Shown here one piece after another: positions 1-5,548 of a stretch of 5,548 nt of DNA (position 1 is the first letter of the stretch; every line of letters starts with the position of its first letter). The stretch covers positions 1 through 5,548 of the forward strand of contig JAPOYQ010000504.1 in the NCBI GenBank assembly GCA_026706505.1. Reading direction: 5' to 3'. Position numbers and translations under genes: made by a program. Source of the DNA: Gemmatimonadota bacterium (GTDB taxonomy: Bacteria; Latescibacterota; UBA2968; UBA8231). The notes beneath the pieces are model-generated. The model made no database searches. It saw only the letters and a list, made by a program, of their open reading frames with translations, and was not told the origin of the DNA.

Positions 1-637
1 CATCTGCTGCGATGCGCGGGTCACTCCAACGGCCCTGCAAGCCATCGTCCGCAGTGCCGCCACGCGCTCCTTCAACCGCATCACCGTCGATGGCGACACT
101 TCCACCAACGACGCCTTTCTGGTCAGCGCGACGGCCAAGGCCAACCATCCGCTGATCGACGGGCCAGGAACGCATTTTGATGCCCTGCTCGACGGCGTGT
201 CCGAACTCGCCGCCGGGCTTGCCGAGCGCATCGTGCGCGATGCCGAGGGCGCCACCAAATTCGTGACCGTCCAAGTGGCCGGCGGCGCTACGGAGGCCGA
301 GTGCCGACAAGTGGCCTACACGGTGGCGGAATCCCCCTTGGTCAAGACCGCCCTCTTCGCCGGCGACCCCAATTGGGGCCGCTTCTGCATGGCGATCGGC
401 CGCGCCGGCATCGCCGAACTCAACCCGGCGAAAGTGTCGCTCACCCTCGACAACGTGGCCGTCGCCGAAGCCGGCCTCCTGGCCAAGGGCTACGACGAGG
501 CGGCAGCTGCCGCCGTGATGGCCCAGCCCGAATTCACCGTCGGCATCGACCTCCACCGCGGCCCCTGCGAACAGAGCGTTTGGACCAGCGACCTGTCCTA
601 CGAGTACGTCCGCATCAACGCGGAATACCGGACCTAA
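1..637 (+). CDS. argJ: Glutamate N-acetyltransferase / amino-acid N-acetyltransferase ArgJ, C-terminal part (5' end outside window)
   Basis: ArgJ moves the acetyl group from N-acetylornithine to glutamate in the cyclic arginine pathway; bifunctional forms also use acetyl-CoA. It is cytoplasmic. The frame is open from base 2, giving 211 visible residues and a TAA stop. Family landmarks, numbered from the first visible residue: ITVDGDTSTNDA (27-38), DAEGATKF (80-87), FAGDPNWGR (119-127) and the C-terminal SYEYVRINAEYRT. ArgJ precursors are about 400 residues and self-cleave before a Thr in an ATML-type motif. The first visible residues (ICCDARVTP) align just after that site, so the window seems to begin about five residues into the beta chain, and the nucleophilic Thr is not visible. 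I see no frameshift. Whether it is mono- or bifunctional cannot be told from this part. Its G+C is clearly higher than that of the genes to the right. Confidence 0.95.
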   Translation, partial: ICCDARVTPTALQAIVRSAATRSFNRITVDGDTSTNDAFLVSATAKANHPLIDGPGTHFDALLDGVSELAAGLAERIVRDAEGATKFVTVQVAGGATEAECRQVAYTVAESPLVKTALFAGDPNWGRFCMAIGRAGIAELNPAKVSLTLDNVAVAEAGLLAKGYDEAAAAAVMAQPEFTVGIDLHRGPCEQSVWTSDLSYEYVRINAEYRT

Positions 638-773
638 GGCTGGCCGCGACGAGCCGGGGGCAGATGTCCGGTTCAGGCGTGGAACCTTGGAGCGAGTTTC
701 CGCCCTCGATTGAGTTTCAGGGTTTCAACCCGAAGTGGGCCAATCCGCGAGCATCGCGATGCGCCAGTCCGAT

Positions 774-843
774 AAAACAACATTGTAAAAAGTCCTTTAT
801 ATTGATTAATCTACATGGTGTTGTATCGAACTGTCTGGAGACT
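774..843 (+). promoter_or_regulatory. AT-rich leader, possible promoter region of the ATPase gene
   Basis: This stretch is strikingly AT-rich beside the flanking genes. It holds TATATT at 798-803, a 5/6 match to a sigma-70 -10 box, and an 8-base palindrome GATTAATC at 804-811. I find no good -35 box 16-18 bases upstream; TTGTAA at 783 is too close. It is offered as the likely place of transcription start, not as a defined promoter. Confidence 0.3.
837..840 (+). promoter_or_regulatory. Ribosome binding site of the ATPase gene
   Basis: GGAG lies three bases before the ATG at 844. This spacing is shorter than usual, but it is the only Shine-Dalgarno-like match near the first residue of the conserved protein, so it supports 844 as the start. 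The reading frame stays open far upstream, but only because it runs through argJ in another frame and through the spacer. Confidence 0.45.
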
Positions 844-2250
844 ATGTCGAACATCCTCTACCGGCAGGAACTGGGCGATCTTGAGCGTTGGTTTGCGCAA
901 CGGCCACGTAAGCCGTTGGTGGTTCGTGGTGCCCGCCAAGTGGGCAAATCGACGTTGGTGCGGGAGTTCGCTCTGCGCAAGGGCGCGCCGCTGGTCACCA
1001 TCGACTTCGAGCGCAATCCCGAAGTCCGCGATGCCTTCCGCACACGGGAGCCAGCAAGGATTCTCTCCACCCTCAGTTTGCTGACCGGCCAAACCGTTAC
1101 ACCGGGAAAGGACTTGCTGTTTCTCGACGAGATTCAAGCGGCCCCGGAAGCCTTGGCGGCATTGCGCTACTTCCACGAGGAACTGCCTGAACTTCCCGTG
1201 GTGGCGGCGGGCTCGCTGATGGAGTTTGCCCTTGCTGATGCACAGTTCTCCATGCCTGTCGGCCGGGTTGAATATCTCCATCTGGGACCACTGAGGTTTG
1301 AGGATTTTGTGGAAGCCTTGGGGCATCCTGAGCTCAAGGCCCATCTCCGCAACCTGCCGCTGGACGATCTTGAGGGCGCTTTCCCCGAGGCCGTGCATGA
1401 TCGATACATGGACCTGCTCCGTCAGTACTGGGTGGTTGGCGGGCTTCCGGAGGCGGTTTCGGGCTACGTGCAGGCGCAACGGGAGTCCGAAAGCGGCTTC
1501 GAGCGGGTGGCCCGCGTTCAGCACAGCGTCGTTGCGACCTATCGGGACGACTTCAGCAAGTACAGCCATGGCACCGCGCGCGACCGGCTGCAATTGACCT
1601 TCGACAGGCTGCCCGGTTTGGTCGGGCGCAAATTCAAATACGTTCAGGTCAGCCGCGACCACCGCGCCGCCGATTTGGCGGATGCGCTGCAGCGGTTGTG
1701 CATGGCGCAAATCGCCTACAAGGTTTGCCATACCGCTGCCAACGGTGTGCCCCTAGAGGCAGAGATGAACGACCGGCACTTCAAATGCCTGTATCTGGAC
1801 GTCGGCCTGATGTGCGCTGCGTTGGGATTGAACGTTCTCGACTTGAGCCGCCAGGACTTGACGCTGGTCAACGCTGGCGCCGTCGCCGAACAGTTCATCG
1901 GCCAACACCTGCTTCACAGCGGCCCAAGCTTCCAAACCCCATCGCTCCACTACTGGACCCGCGAGGCCAGAAACGCCGCTGCTGAGGTGGACTACCTGAT
2001 GGCCCTCGGCGGGCGCATCGTGCCGGTTGAGATCAAGGCGGGCACCAGCGGCTCACTCAAATCGCTGCACCAGTTCCTAAAGGAGAAGGGCGACGGACTC
2101 GCGTTGCGCTTCAATGCCGACCCGCCCAGCCTGCTGAGCGACGCCAAGCGATTGCCTACCGGCGAGCTCGTCAGTTACAGGCTGCTGTCGTTGCCCCTTT
2201 ACTTGGTGGATCAAGCGAGGTGGTTGCTGCGGGACGAAGCGTTGGTTTGA
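844..2250 (+). CDS. COG1373-type ATPase (AAA_14 + DUF4143) with PD-(D/E)XK-like C-terminus
   Basis: This is a 468-residue protein of the widespread COG1373 family, whose cellular role is not established. Near the N-terminus VVRGARQVGKST (26-37) holds the Walker A loop (G29-S36), and LLFLDE (91-96) is Walker B followed by IQ. VVAAGSLMEF (119-128) fits the sensor strand, and PVGRVEYLHLGPLRFEDF is the usual family lead-in to the second half. The C-terminal part is DUF4143-like: HYWTREARNAAAEVDYL, then VPVEIKAG. D383, E396 and K398 match a PD-(D/E)XK nuclease pattern (D-X12-E-X-K), though DUF4143 proteins are not proven nucleases. There is no signal peptide or membrane segment. Length is normal and the motifs are intact, so it looks functional. 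The start is chosen for the ATG with a GGAG before it and because homology begins at once (MSNILYRQELGDLERW). It lies 206 bases after argJ on the same strand and converges on mcrC. A defence role is only a guess from position. Confidence 0.9.
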   Translation: MSNILYRQELGDLERWFAQRPRKPLVVRGARQVGKSTLVREFALRKGAPLVTIDFERNPEVRDAFRTREPARILSTLSLLTGQTVTPGKDLLFLDEIQAAPEALAALRYFHEELPELPVVAAGSLMEFALADAQFSMPVGRVEYLHLGPLRFEDFVEALGHPELKAHLRNLPLDDLEGAFPEAVHDRYMDLLRQYWVVGGLPEAVSGYVQAQRESESGFERVARVQHSVVATYRDDFSKYSHGTARDRLQLTFDRLPGLVGRKFKYVQVSRDHRAADLADALQRLCMAQIAYKVCHTAANGVPLEAEMNDRHFKCLYLDVGLMCAALGLNVLDLSRQDLTLVNAGAVAEQFIGQHLLHSGPSFQTPSLHYWTREARNAAAEVDYLMALGGRIVPVEIKAGTSGSLKSLHQFLKEKGDGLALRFNADPPSLLSDAKRLPTGELVSYRLLSLPLYLVDQARWLLRDEALV

Positions 2251-2408
2251 CAGCTTAGAAGGACGGGAACACAGTTCGAGATGCAGGCTTTGGGGTACTT
2301 CGACGCTTCATTGCCTTTCCCCACCGCCTACCAACGCAACCACCTGTTCGAACGCCACAGCGTGCTCATGCGGCCTTGGACCGACTGCGTAGTCAAACCT
2401 GAACTCAT
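2251..2408. other. Convergent intergenic gap, no gene seen
   Basis: These 158 bases separate the ends of the ATPase gene (+) and mcrC (-). I see no T-rich hairpin typical of an intrinsic terminator on either strand, only weak 4-base stems such as GACT/AGTC at 2383-2394. A 66-codon frame from 2281 has no good ribosome binding site, no recognisable motif, and runs antisense into mcrC, so it is not called. Confidence 0.5.
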
Positions 2409-3494
2409 CTACTCAGCCCGACCAAATTGGTCGAGCCCTATGGTTGAGAGCATTTCCCTGTGGATGAGGCGCCAGTCCTGATTGAGATTGACAGTCCGGG
2501 CTTGGATGCGAAACCCCTCAAGCTGGATATCACTTCTCAGCGGCTCACCGACTTCCGGGTAAAGCAGGATGCCTTCGTGCTTCGCTCCATTCGGTTGAGT
2601 ATCTTGACGGTTCCGCAGGTAAGCTAGGAGTTGGTATAAGTGGCCAGATCGCAGCTTGCTAGTTCTTGAGTCAGGGCCTCGGCTAAGTGCGTCCGTGTAG
2701 TATTTGGTATCCATGATGATCCGACGTTCGGACGATTCGAGGATCAAGTCCGCTTCCATCTTCGGGATTAGGGCGCGGATGGTGTCGTCCTTCATGTCAG
2801 CCCACTGAATGAAACGTCCCCCACGATTCACCTTGTACGCCCCCTGTTCGCGCTCGTAGAATCCCTTAGTGAATTTCTCGAAAATCTTCCACATCGTAGC
2901 TTCATCCCGTCGGAAGTCGCGGAAGGTGACTTGTCCGCTTCTCTCTTCGATTAACGAATTCTCGTAGATGAGCCTGCAAACCGACAGCAGGAACCGGTAA
3001 AGTCTCCGATCGCTACCGAGTCGGACTTCACCGAAGGCGCTTTGTCCGACGTCAGTCAGCGACACGCTACTAAGCCTCCTATAGGCGGAACGCACCTCGC
3101 CGCTGACCTTGCTGTGCAGTGGGATGCTGTGCCGTAGCAACCCATGCAGCGAACTGCGCAGAATTTGGTTGGGCTGTATGTCCACGGACAGTTCCTCGAA
3201 ATCGCATGCCGCCCGACCGCGTGCCCGGAGCACACGCTTCGCGGTTTCACTGGCTGATAGCTTTCCGCGAATGCCGACGAGATCTTCCCGTCGCTCCACG
3301 TAACCGCGATCCAAACCGCGCCGCCAGAGGTGGTTTACACCGCTGGCAAGCACCTTGCCCAAGAGATCCTGGGCCGTCGAGAGGCCTTCTAATCCCGCAA
3401 GTTTAGTCGTATCCCGTTCCTGAACGTGATCCCACGCGTAGCAGAGCAGGTAGTAGAGGTTGAGTATCGGAATGCTGTCCAACGTCAGCGTCAA
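2409..3494 (-). CDS. mcrC: McrC, nuclease subunit of the McrBC modification-dependent restriction system
   Basis: McrC is the endonuclease subunit that binds the McrB GTPase ring, stimulates it and cuts DNA near methylated sites. The protein is 361 residues (E. coli McrC is about 348) and collinear with it: IPILNLYYLLCYAWD at 8-22, QPNQILRSSL at 107-116, then the catalytic region KMEADLILESSERRIIMDTKYY ending near residue 266, then HLYQLLAYL (285-293) and ILLYPEV. D249, D262 and K264 form the PD-(D/E)XK site; their spacing (13 and 2) equals that of the E. coli catalytic residues as I recall them (D244, D257, K259). The middle residue of the last triad is Thr (DTK) where E. coli has Ala (DAK). 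The start is TTG at 3494, overlapping the mcrB stop; the only other nearby option is TTG at 3482, since no ATG or GTG precedes the conserved IPILNLYY. The stop is TAG. It is intact and probably active. Confidence 0.94.
   Translation of the reverse strand: MTLTLDSIPILNLYYLLCYAWDHVQERDTTKLAGLEGLSTAQDLLGKVLASGVNHLWRRGLDRGYVERREDLVGIRGKLSASETAKRVLRARGRAACDFEELSVDIQPNQILRSSLHGLLRHSIPLHSKVSGEVRSAYRRLSSVSLTDVGQSAFGEVRLGSDRRLYRFLLSVCRLIYENSLIEERSGQVTFRDFRRDEATMWKIFEKFTKGFYEREQGAYKVNRGGRFIQWADMKDDTIRALIPKMEADLILESSERRIIMDTKYYTDALSRGPDSRTSKLRSGHLYQLLAYLRNRQDTQPNGAKHEGILLYPEVGEPLRSDIQLEGFRIQARTVNLNQDWRLIHREMLSTIGLDQFGRAE
2416..2436. repeat. Imperfect palindrome at the 3' end of mcrC
   Basis: Ten-base arms GCCCGACCAA and TTGGTCGAGC flank a single A, with one mismatch (third base from the outside). 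The palindrome lies over the last codons of mcrC. The arms nearly touch, so as RNA only part of it could pair, and no T-run follows on the mcrC strand. It is therefore a poor intrinsic terminator; a protein-binding site or chance are the alternatives. Confidence 0.4.
3491..3494 (-). promoter_or_regulatory. TTGA stop/start overlap of mcrB and mcrC
   Basis: Read on the minus strand, TTGA gives the mcrC start (TTG, 3494-3492) and the mcrB stop (TGA, 3493-3491). No clear Shine-Dalgarno sequence lies just before it. The arrangement points to translational coupling, with mcrC read by ribosomes that have just finished mcrB. Confidence 0.7.
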
Positions 3495-5197
3495 CTGCGA
3501 AGTTCGGCCAATGTCTCTTCGACGTCCTTGGGGGAATCGAACCAGTATTCGCGGAGTAGCGGCGCTATCTGGGTTTCCACAATGTGCCGATACCAGTCCT
3601 CTGAAGGCTCATCGCCGTCGTCGGGCACGAAATAGCTGTGGCCGATCTGGAATCCTACGCCCAGTTCCCTGTCTTCGCTGATTTTCTTGTTGAGCTGGCC
3701 AATCCGATCCGATATCCGAGCGATCAACCCGGGGGTCGCGCCCTTCGCTTTGAGGTGCCTATTGAATTGCTCACGTCCGTAATCTGTCGCAAAGGCTGGC
3801 TTGAGGGTCTCGAAGGCGAATCGTCGGCGGAGGGCATAGTCAACCACGGCCAAGGAACGATCCGCGGTGTTCATCATTCCGAGAATGTAGACGTTCTTAG
3901 GGACGTGGAATGGCTCGTGATCAGAATAGGTCAAGCGGACTGCATACTCGTCGCTGCGCTTGTCTGCTTCGATCAGCATGAGAAGCTCGCCAAATATCCG
4001 CGAAAGATTCCCTCGGTTGATCTCATCGATGAGAAACACGTAAGGTGCTTCCGATTTCCGTGCGCGTTCACAGAAGCGGTGAAACACTCCGTTCTTGCGC
4101 TCAAATCCTCCATTGTCAGTAGGCCTGTAGCCTTGGACAAAGTCCTCATAGGCGTAGGACTGGTGGAACTGGACCATCTCGATAGGGTTGTTGTCCTTGC
4201 GGCCGATTAGCTGCCAAGCAATGCGGCGGGCAACAAAAGTTTTCCCGGTGCCGGGAGGGCCTTGGAGGATAAGGTTTTTTCGGGACTGGATAGATTTGAG
4301 GATGCGATCGAAGTCACTTCTTGGGACGAAAACACTCTCGTGTGCATCATCGACGGTATAGGTTGGCTTTGGGCTTGGTCCCGGCTTTGGGGCGGGAGTG
4401 GGGTTGGGAGTTCCCCCTTTCCAGCGTTCCCTGATTGGCGAACTGTAGAAGCTGAATCCTGGATGCTCCTCTTCTAGACCGCTACGGATTTCCCGCAGTG
4501 CACGATCGATCGCACCCGCATTGGAGGTGTCGAAGTCATGACCCCGACGCAGCCCATCGACAATGCTGACCTTGTCCTTGGTGGAGACAGTCGGCTCAAA
4601 GTCGTCCGGGAAAAGCAGAAACAGCAAAGCGTGCCGGAACATGCGTTTGGCGGCATACTTCGTGGCATCAAGCCACGACATGAACTTCCACGGATCCCTG
4701 AGCAACTGCTGGCGCTTGTATTCCCTTTGGGAGAACCAACTACGCATTGCGTCTACGAAGAACACGTACCCAAGCCAAGCATCAGTATTCCAACCGACGC
4801 CGGTACGAACTTTGCCAGCACCAAGTACTCTATCGCTGAGGAGCTCGTGGCCTTCGGGGAGGTCTCTCCCGGACCATCCCCAAATTCGGGCAATACGGTC
4901 TCTCTTTGTAGCGGGCTTCAAGGATTCCGGCCCTTGGGTTAACTGATATACCCACGCCATCTCAGCCCAAAGACACTTCGCGTCCGGGGAGCCGGGATCA
5001 AGTTGACGTTTCAGCTTCTCCAAGAATTTGCCTTCTGATTCATCCGGGTTGTCGACGTAGAGCTTGTACAGCTCGTCGAAGTTCTTGCGTGTCCACAAAG
5101 CTTGATCAGTGAACAGCGATCCAGCGCCGAGAAGGCACCGCTGCTTCCAGACTTCAGCGGCATCCAAGACTCGCTCGAACTCTTTGGCACGACTCAT
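3491..5197 (-). CDS. mcrB: McrB-type AAA+ GTPase with an unrecognised N-terminal domain
   Basis: McrB is the GTP-driven motor and recognition subunit of McrBC: it finds modified cytosine with its N-terminal part, moves on DNA as a ring and activates McrC. From the ATG at 5197 it has 568 residues (E. coli McrB: about 459). The motor is classic: GPPGTGKT Walker A (313-320), then MVQFHQSYAYEDFVQGYRP, VFLIDEINRGNLSRIFGE with Walker B (387-392), MNTADRSLAVVDYALRRRF with the McrB signature NTAD (443-446), and GFQIGHSYFV and IAPLLREYWFDSP near the end. These follow E. coli McrB nearly word for word. Residues 1-260 do not resemble the E. coli methylcytosine-binding domain (DUF3578 type) as I know it. 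They contain KFMSWLDATKYAAKRMF and HALLFLLFPDDFEPTVSTKDK, a style I associate with other McrB-like ATPases without a named domain. An alternating-proline linker (264-278) joins the halves. The start could also be TTG at 5203. It is first in the operon with mcrC. Confidence 0.93.
   Translation of the reverse strand: MSRAKEFERVLDAAEVWKQRCLLGAGSLFTDQALWTRKNFDELYKLYVDNPDESEGKFLEKLKRQLDPGSPDAKCLWAEMAWVYQLTQGPESLKPATKRDRIARIWGWSGRDLPEGHELLSDRVLGAGKVRTGVGWNTDAWLGYVFFVDAMRSWFSQREYKRQQLLRDPWKFMSWLDATKYAAKRMFRHALLFLLFPDDFEPTVSTKDKVSIVDGLRRGHDFDTSNAGAIDRALREIRSGLEEEHPGFSFYSSPIRERWKGGTPNPTPAPKPGPSPKPTYTVDDAHESVFVPRSDFDRILKSIQSRKNLILQGPPGTGKTFVARRIAWQLIGRKDNNPIEMVQFHQSYAYEDFVQGYRPTDNGGFERKNGVFHRFCERARKSEAPYVFLIDEINRGNLSRIFGELLMLIEADKRSDEYAVRLTYSDHEPFHVPKNVYILGMMNTADRSLAVVDYALRRRFAFETLKPAFATDYGREQFNRHLKAKGATPGLIARISDRIGQLNKKISEDRELGVGFQIGHSYFVPDDGDEPSEDWYRHIVETQIAPLLREYWFDSPKDVEETLAELRS
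4364..4408 (-). other. Alternating-proline linker within McrB
   Basis: Residues 264-278 of McrB (from the ATG at 5197) read PNPTPAPKPGPSPKP, with proline at every second position. Such runs form stiff, extended linkers between domains. It marks the boundary between the unrecognised N-terminal module and the AAA+ GTPase, whose Walker A loop begins 35 residues further on. Confidence 0.85.
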
Positions 5198-5208
5198 GGG
5201 CAACAGAA

Positions 5209-5212
5209 TCCT
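5209..5212 (-). promoter_or_regulatory. Ribosome binding site of mcrB
   Basis: The minus strand reads AGGA here. It is 5 bases before TTG (5203) and 11 bases before the in-frame ATG (5197), two codons later. Spacing favours TTG and codon preference favours ATG; the proteins differ by two residues only. The ATG was taken as the start. Confidence 0.45.
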
Positions 5213-5437
5213 GACTCTGCCTACGCACAGGCCGAATCGCTACCCATTGCGGAGGAGCGCTGAGACTGGACCGTGCGTTTGGCGACTCCGTCAGACTACC
5301 ACACTCAGTGGCCCCCAATCGTCTTCCGCTCCGCGCTCAACTGTAGTCACGACTCCGCCCCAGACCCATTGCCGGAAGTGCAACCTGCATACACCCCGTT
5401 TTCGAACTGGTTTCTCCGTTGAGCCGAAGGCTTTGCC

Positions 5438-5468
5438 CCGCGGCCTGACCGCGCCGCCCTGGCCGCGG
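5438..5468. repeat. GC-rich inverted repeat upstream of mcrB
   Basis: CCGCGGCC (5438-5445) and GGCCGCGG (5461-5468) are exact inverted copies with a 15-base loop. Two more outer pairs follow one mismatch. No T-run follows on either strand, so an intrinsic terminator is unlikely. It could be a stable hairpin or a binding site, but GC-rich DNA produces such pairs by chance fairly often. Confidence 0.4.
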
Positions 5469-5548
5469 AGCAACCGACTCTTGCGGGAGGCCAACGACCT
5501 GCCACCTTGCTCCCATGCTAGACTTCTCCAGCAAGCTCAGGACAGGAG

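Larger units (their letters stand above)
5204..5548. other. Upstream region of mcrB, no convincing gene
   Basis: These 345 bases should contain the promoter of the mcrBC operon, but I find no -10/-35 pair that stands out. Two overlapping minus-strand frames (5494-5291 and 5534-5337) give Arg/Gly-rich proteins with no family motif and look like chance frames in GC-rich DNA. At the right edge, ATG at 5515 (+) opens a frame (MLDFSSKLRTG) that leaves the window, and AGGACAGGAG at 5539-5548 resembles a Shine-Dalgarno sequence. Either could belong to a gene starting at or beyond the edge, which cannot be judged here. Confidence 0.5.

Noticed and set aside
638..660. Possible terminator after argJ (GGCT/AGCC stem)
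   Set aside because: The stem is only four bases and no T-run follows.
751..762. Exact 12-base palindrome GCATCGCGATGC before the ATPase gene
   Set aside because: About one exact 12-base palindrome is expected by chance in a window of this length (5548 / 4^6), and it does not sit at a promoter element.
301..843. Open frame upstream of and in phase with the ATPase
   Set aside because: It runs out of frame through argJ, is Arg/Pro-rich as GC-rich shadow frames are, and ends with no break at the clear family start MSNILYRQEL at 844.
811..1731. 306-codon minus-strand frame
   Set aside because: It lies wholly antisense to the ATPase gene, which has clear Walker motifs; the antisense protein has no recognisable domain.
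2281..2481. Small plus-strand gene after the ATPase
   Set aside because: Its nearest ribosome-binding-like sequence (AAGGA near 2259) is too far upstream, it has no motif, and it overlaps the mcrC 3' end antisense by 73 bases.
3638..4210. 190-codon plus-strand frame
   Set aside because: It is antisense to the conserved GTPase part of mcrB and shows no family motif.
1..5548. CRISPR array, tRNA, rRNA or insertion sequence
   Set aside because: I saw no regularly spaced repeats, cloverleaf, rRNA-like stretch, transposase motif or paired terminal inverted repeats.

Overview
The window holds four protein-coding genes in GC-rich bacterial DNA. The left edge is a typical ArgJ C-terminus whose ending and DPNWGR / SYEYVRINAEYR style suggest Pseudomonadota, perhaps a gamma- or betaproteobacterium. 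That placement is by impression only, since no search was possible.

Layout: 1-637 (+) is the end of argJ (arginine biosynthesis). 638-843 is a 206-base spacer that becomes AT-rich just before 844-2250 (+), a COG1373-type ATPase (AAA_14 plus DUF4143) with an intact PD-(D/E)XK-like motif near its C-terminus. 2251-2408 is a short convergent gap with no convincing gene. On the minus strand, 5197-3491 is mcrB and 3494-2409 is mcrC, which together form a two-gene McrBC modification-dependent restriction operon. 5204-5548 lies upstream of mcrB and has no convincing gene.

How the genes work together: McrB (AAA+ GTPase motor with an N-terminal reader) and McrC (PD-D/EXK nuclease) should form one DNA-cleaving complex. 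The GTPase and nuclease parts follow the E. coli K-12 McrBC proteins closely as I remember them. The first ~260 residues of McrB do not: they look like a different, tryptophan-rich module joined by an alternating-proline linker. A swapped specificity domain on a conserved motor and nuclease is the most interesting point here. mcrC starts with TTG inside the mcrB stop (TTGA), so the two are probably translationally coupled. The ATPase faces the operon tail to tail. A link to defence is possible but rests on position only.

G+C seems to fall from argJ (about 70% in a sampled line) through the ATPase (about 60%) to mcrB (about 50%). This suggests an acquired defence segment next to a core biosynthesis gene.
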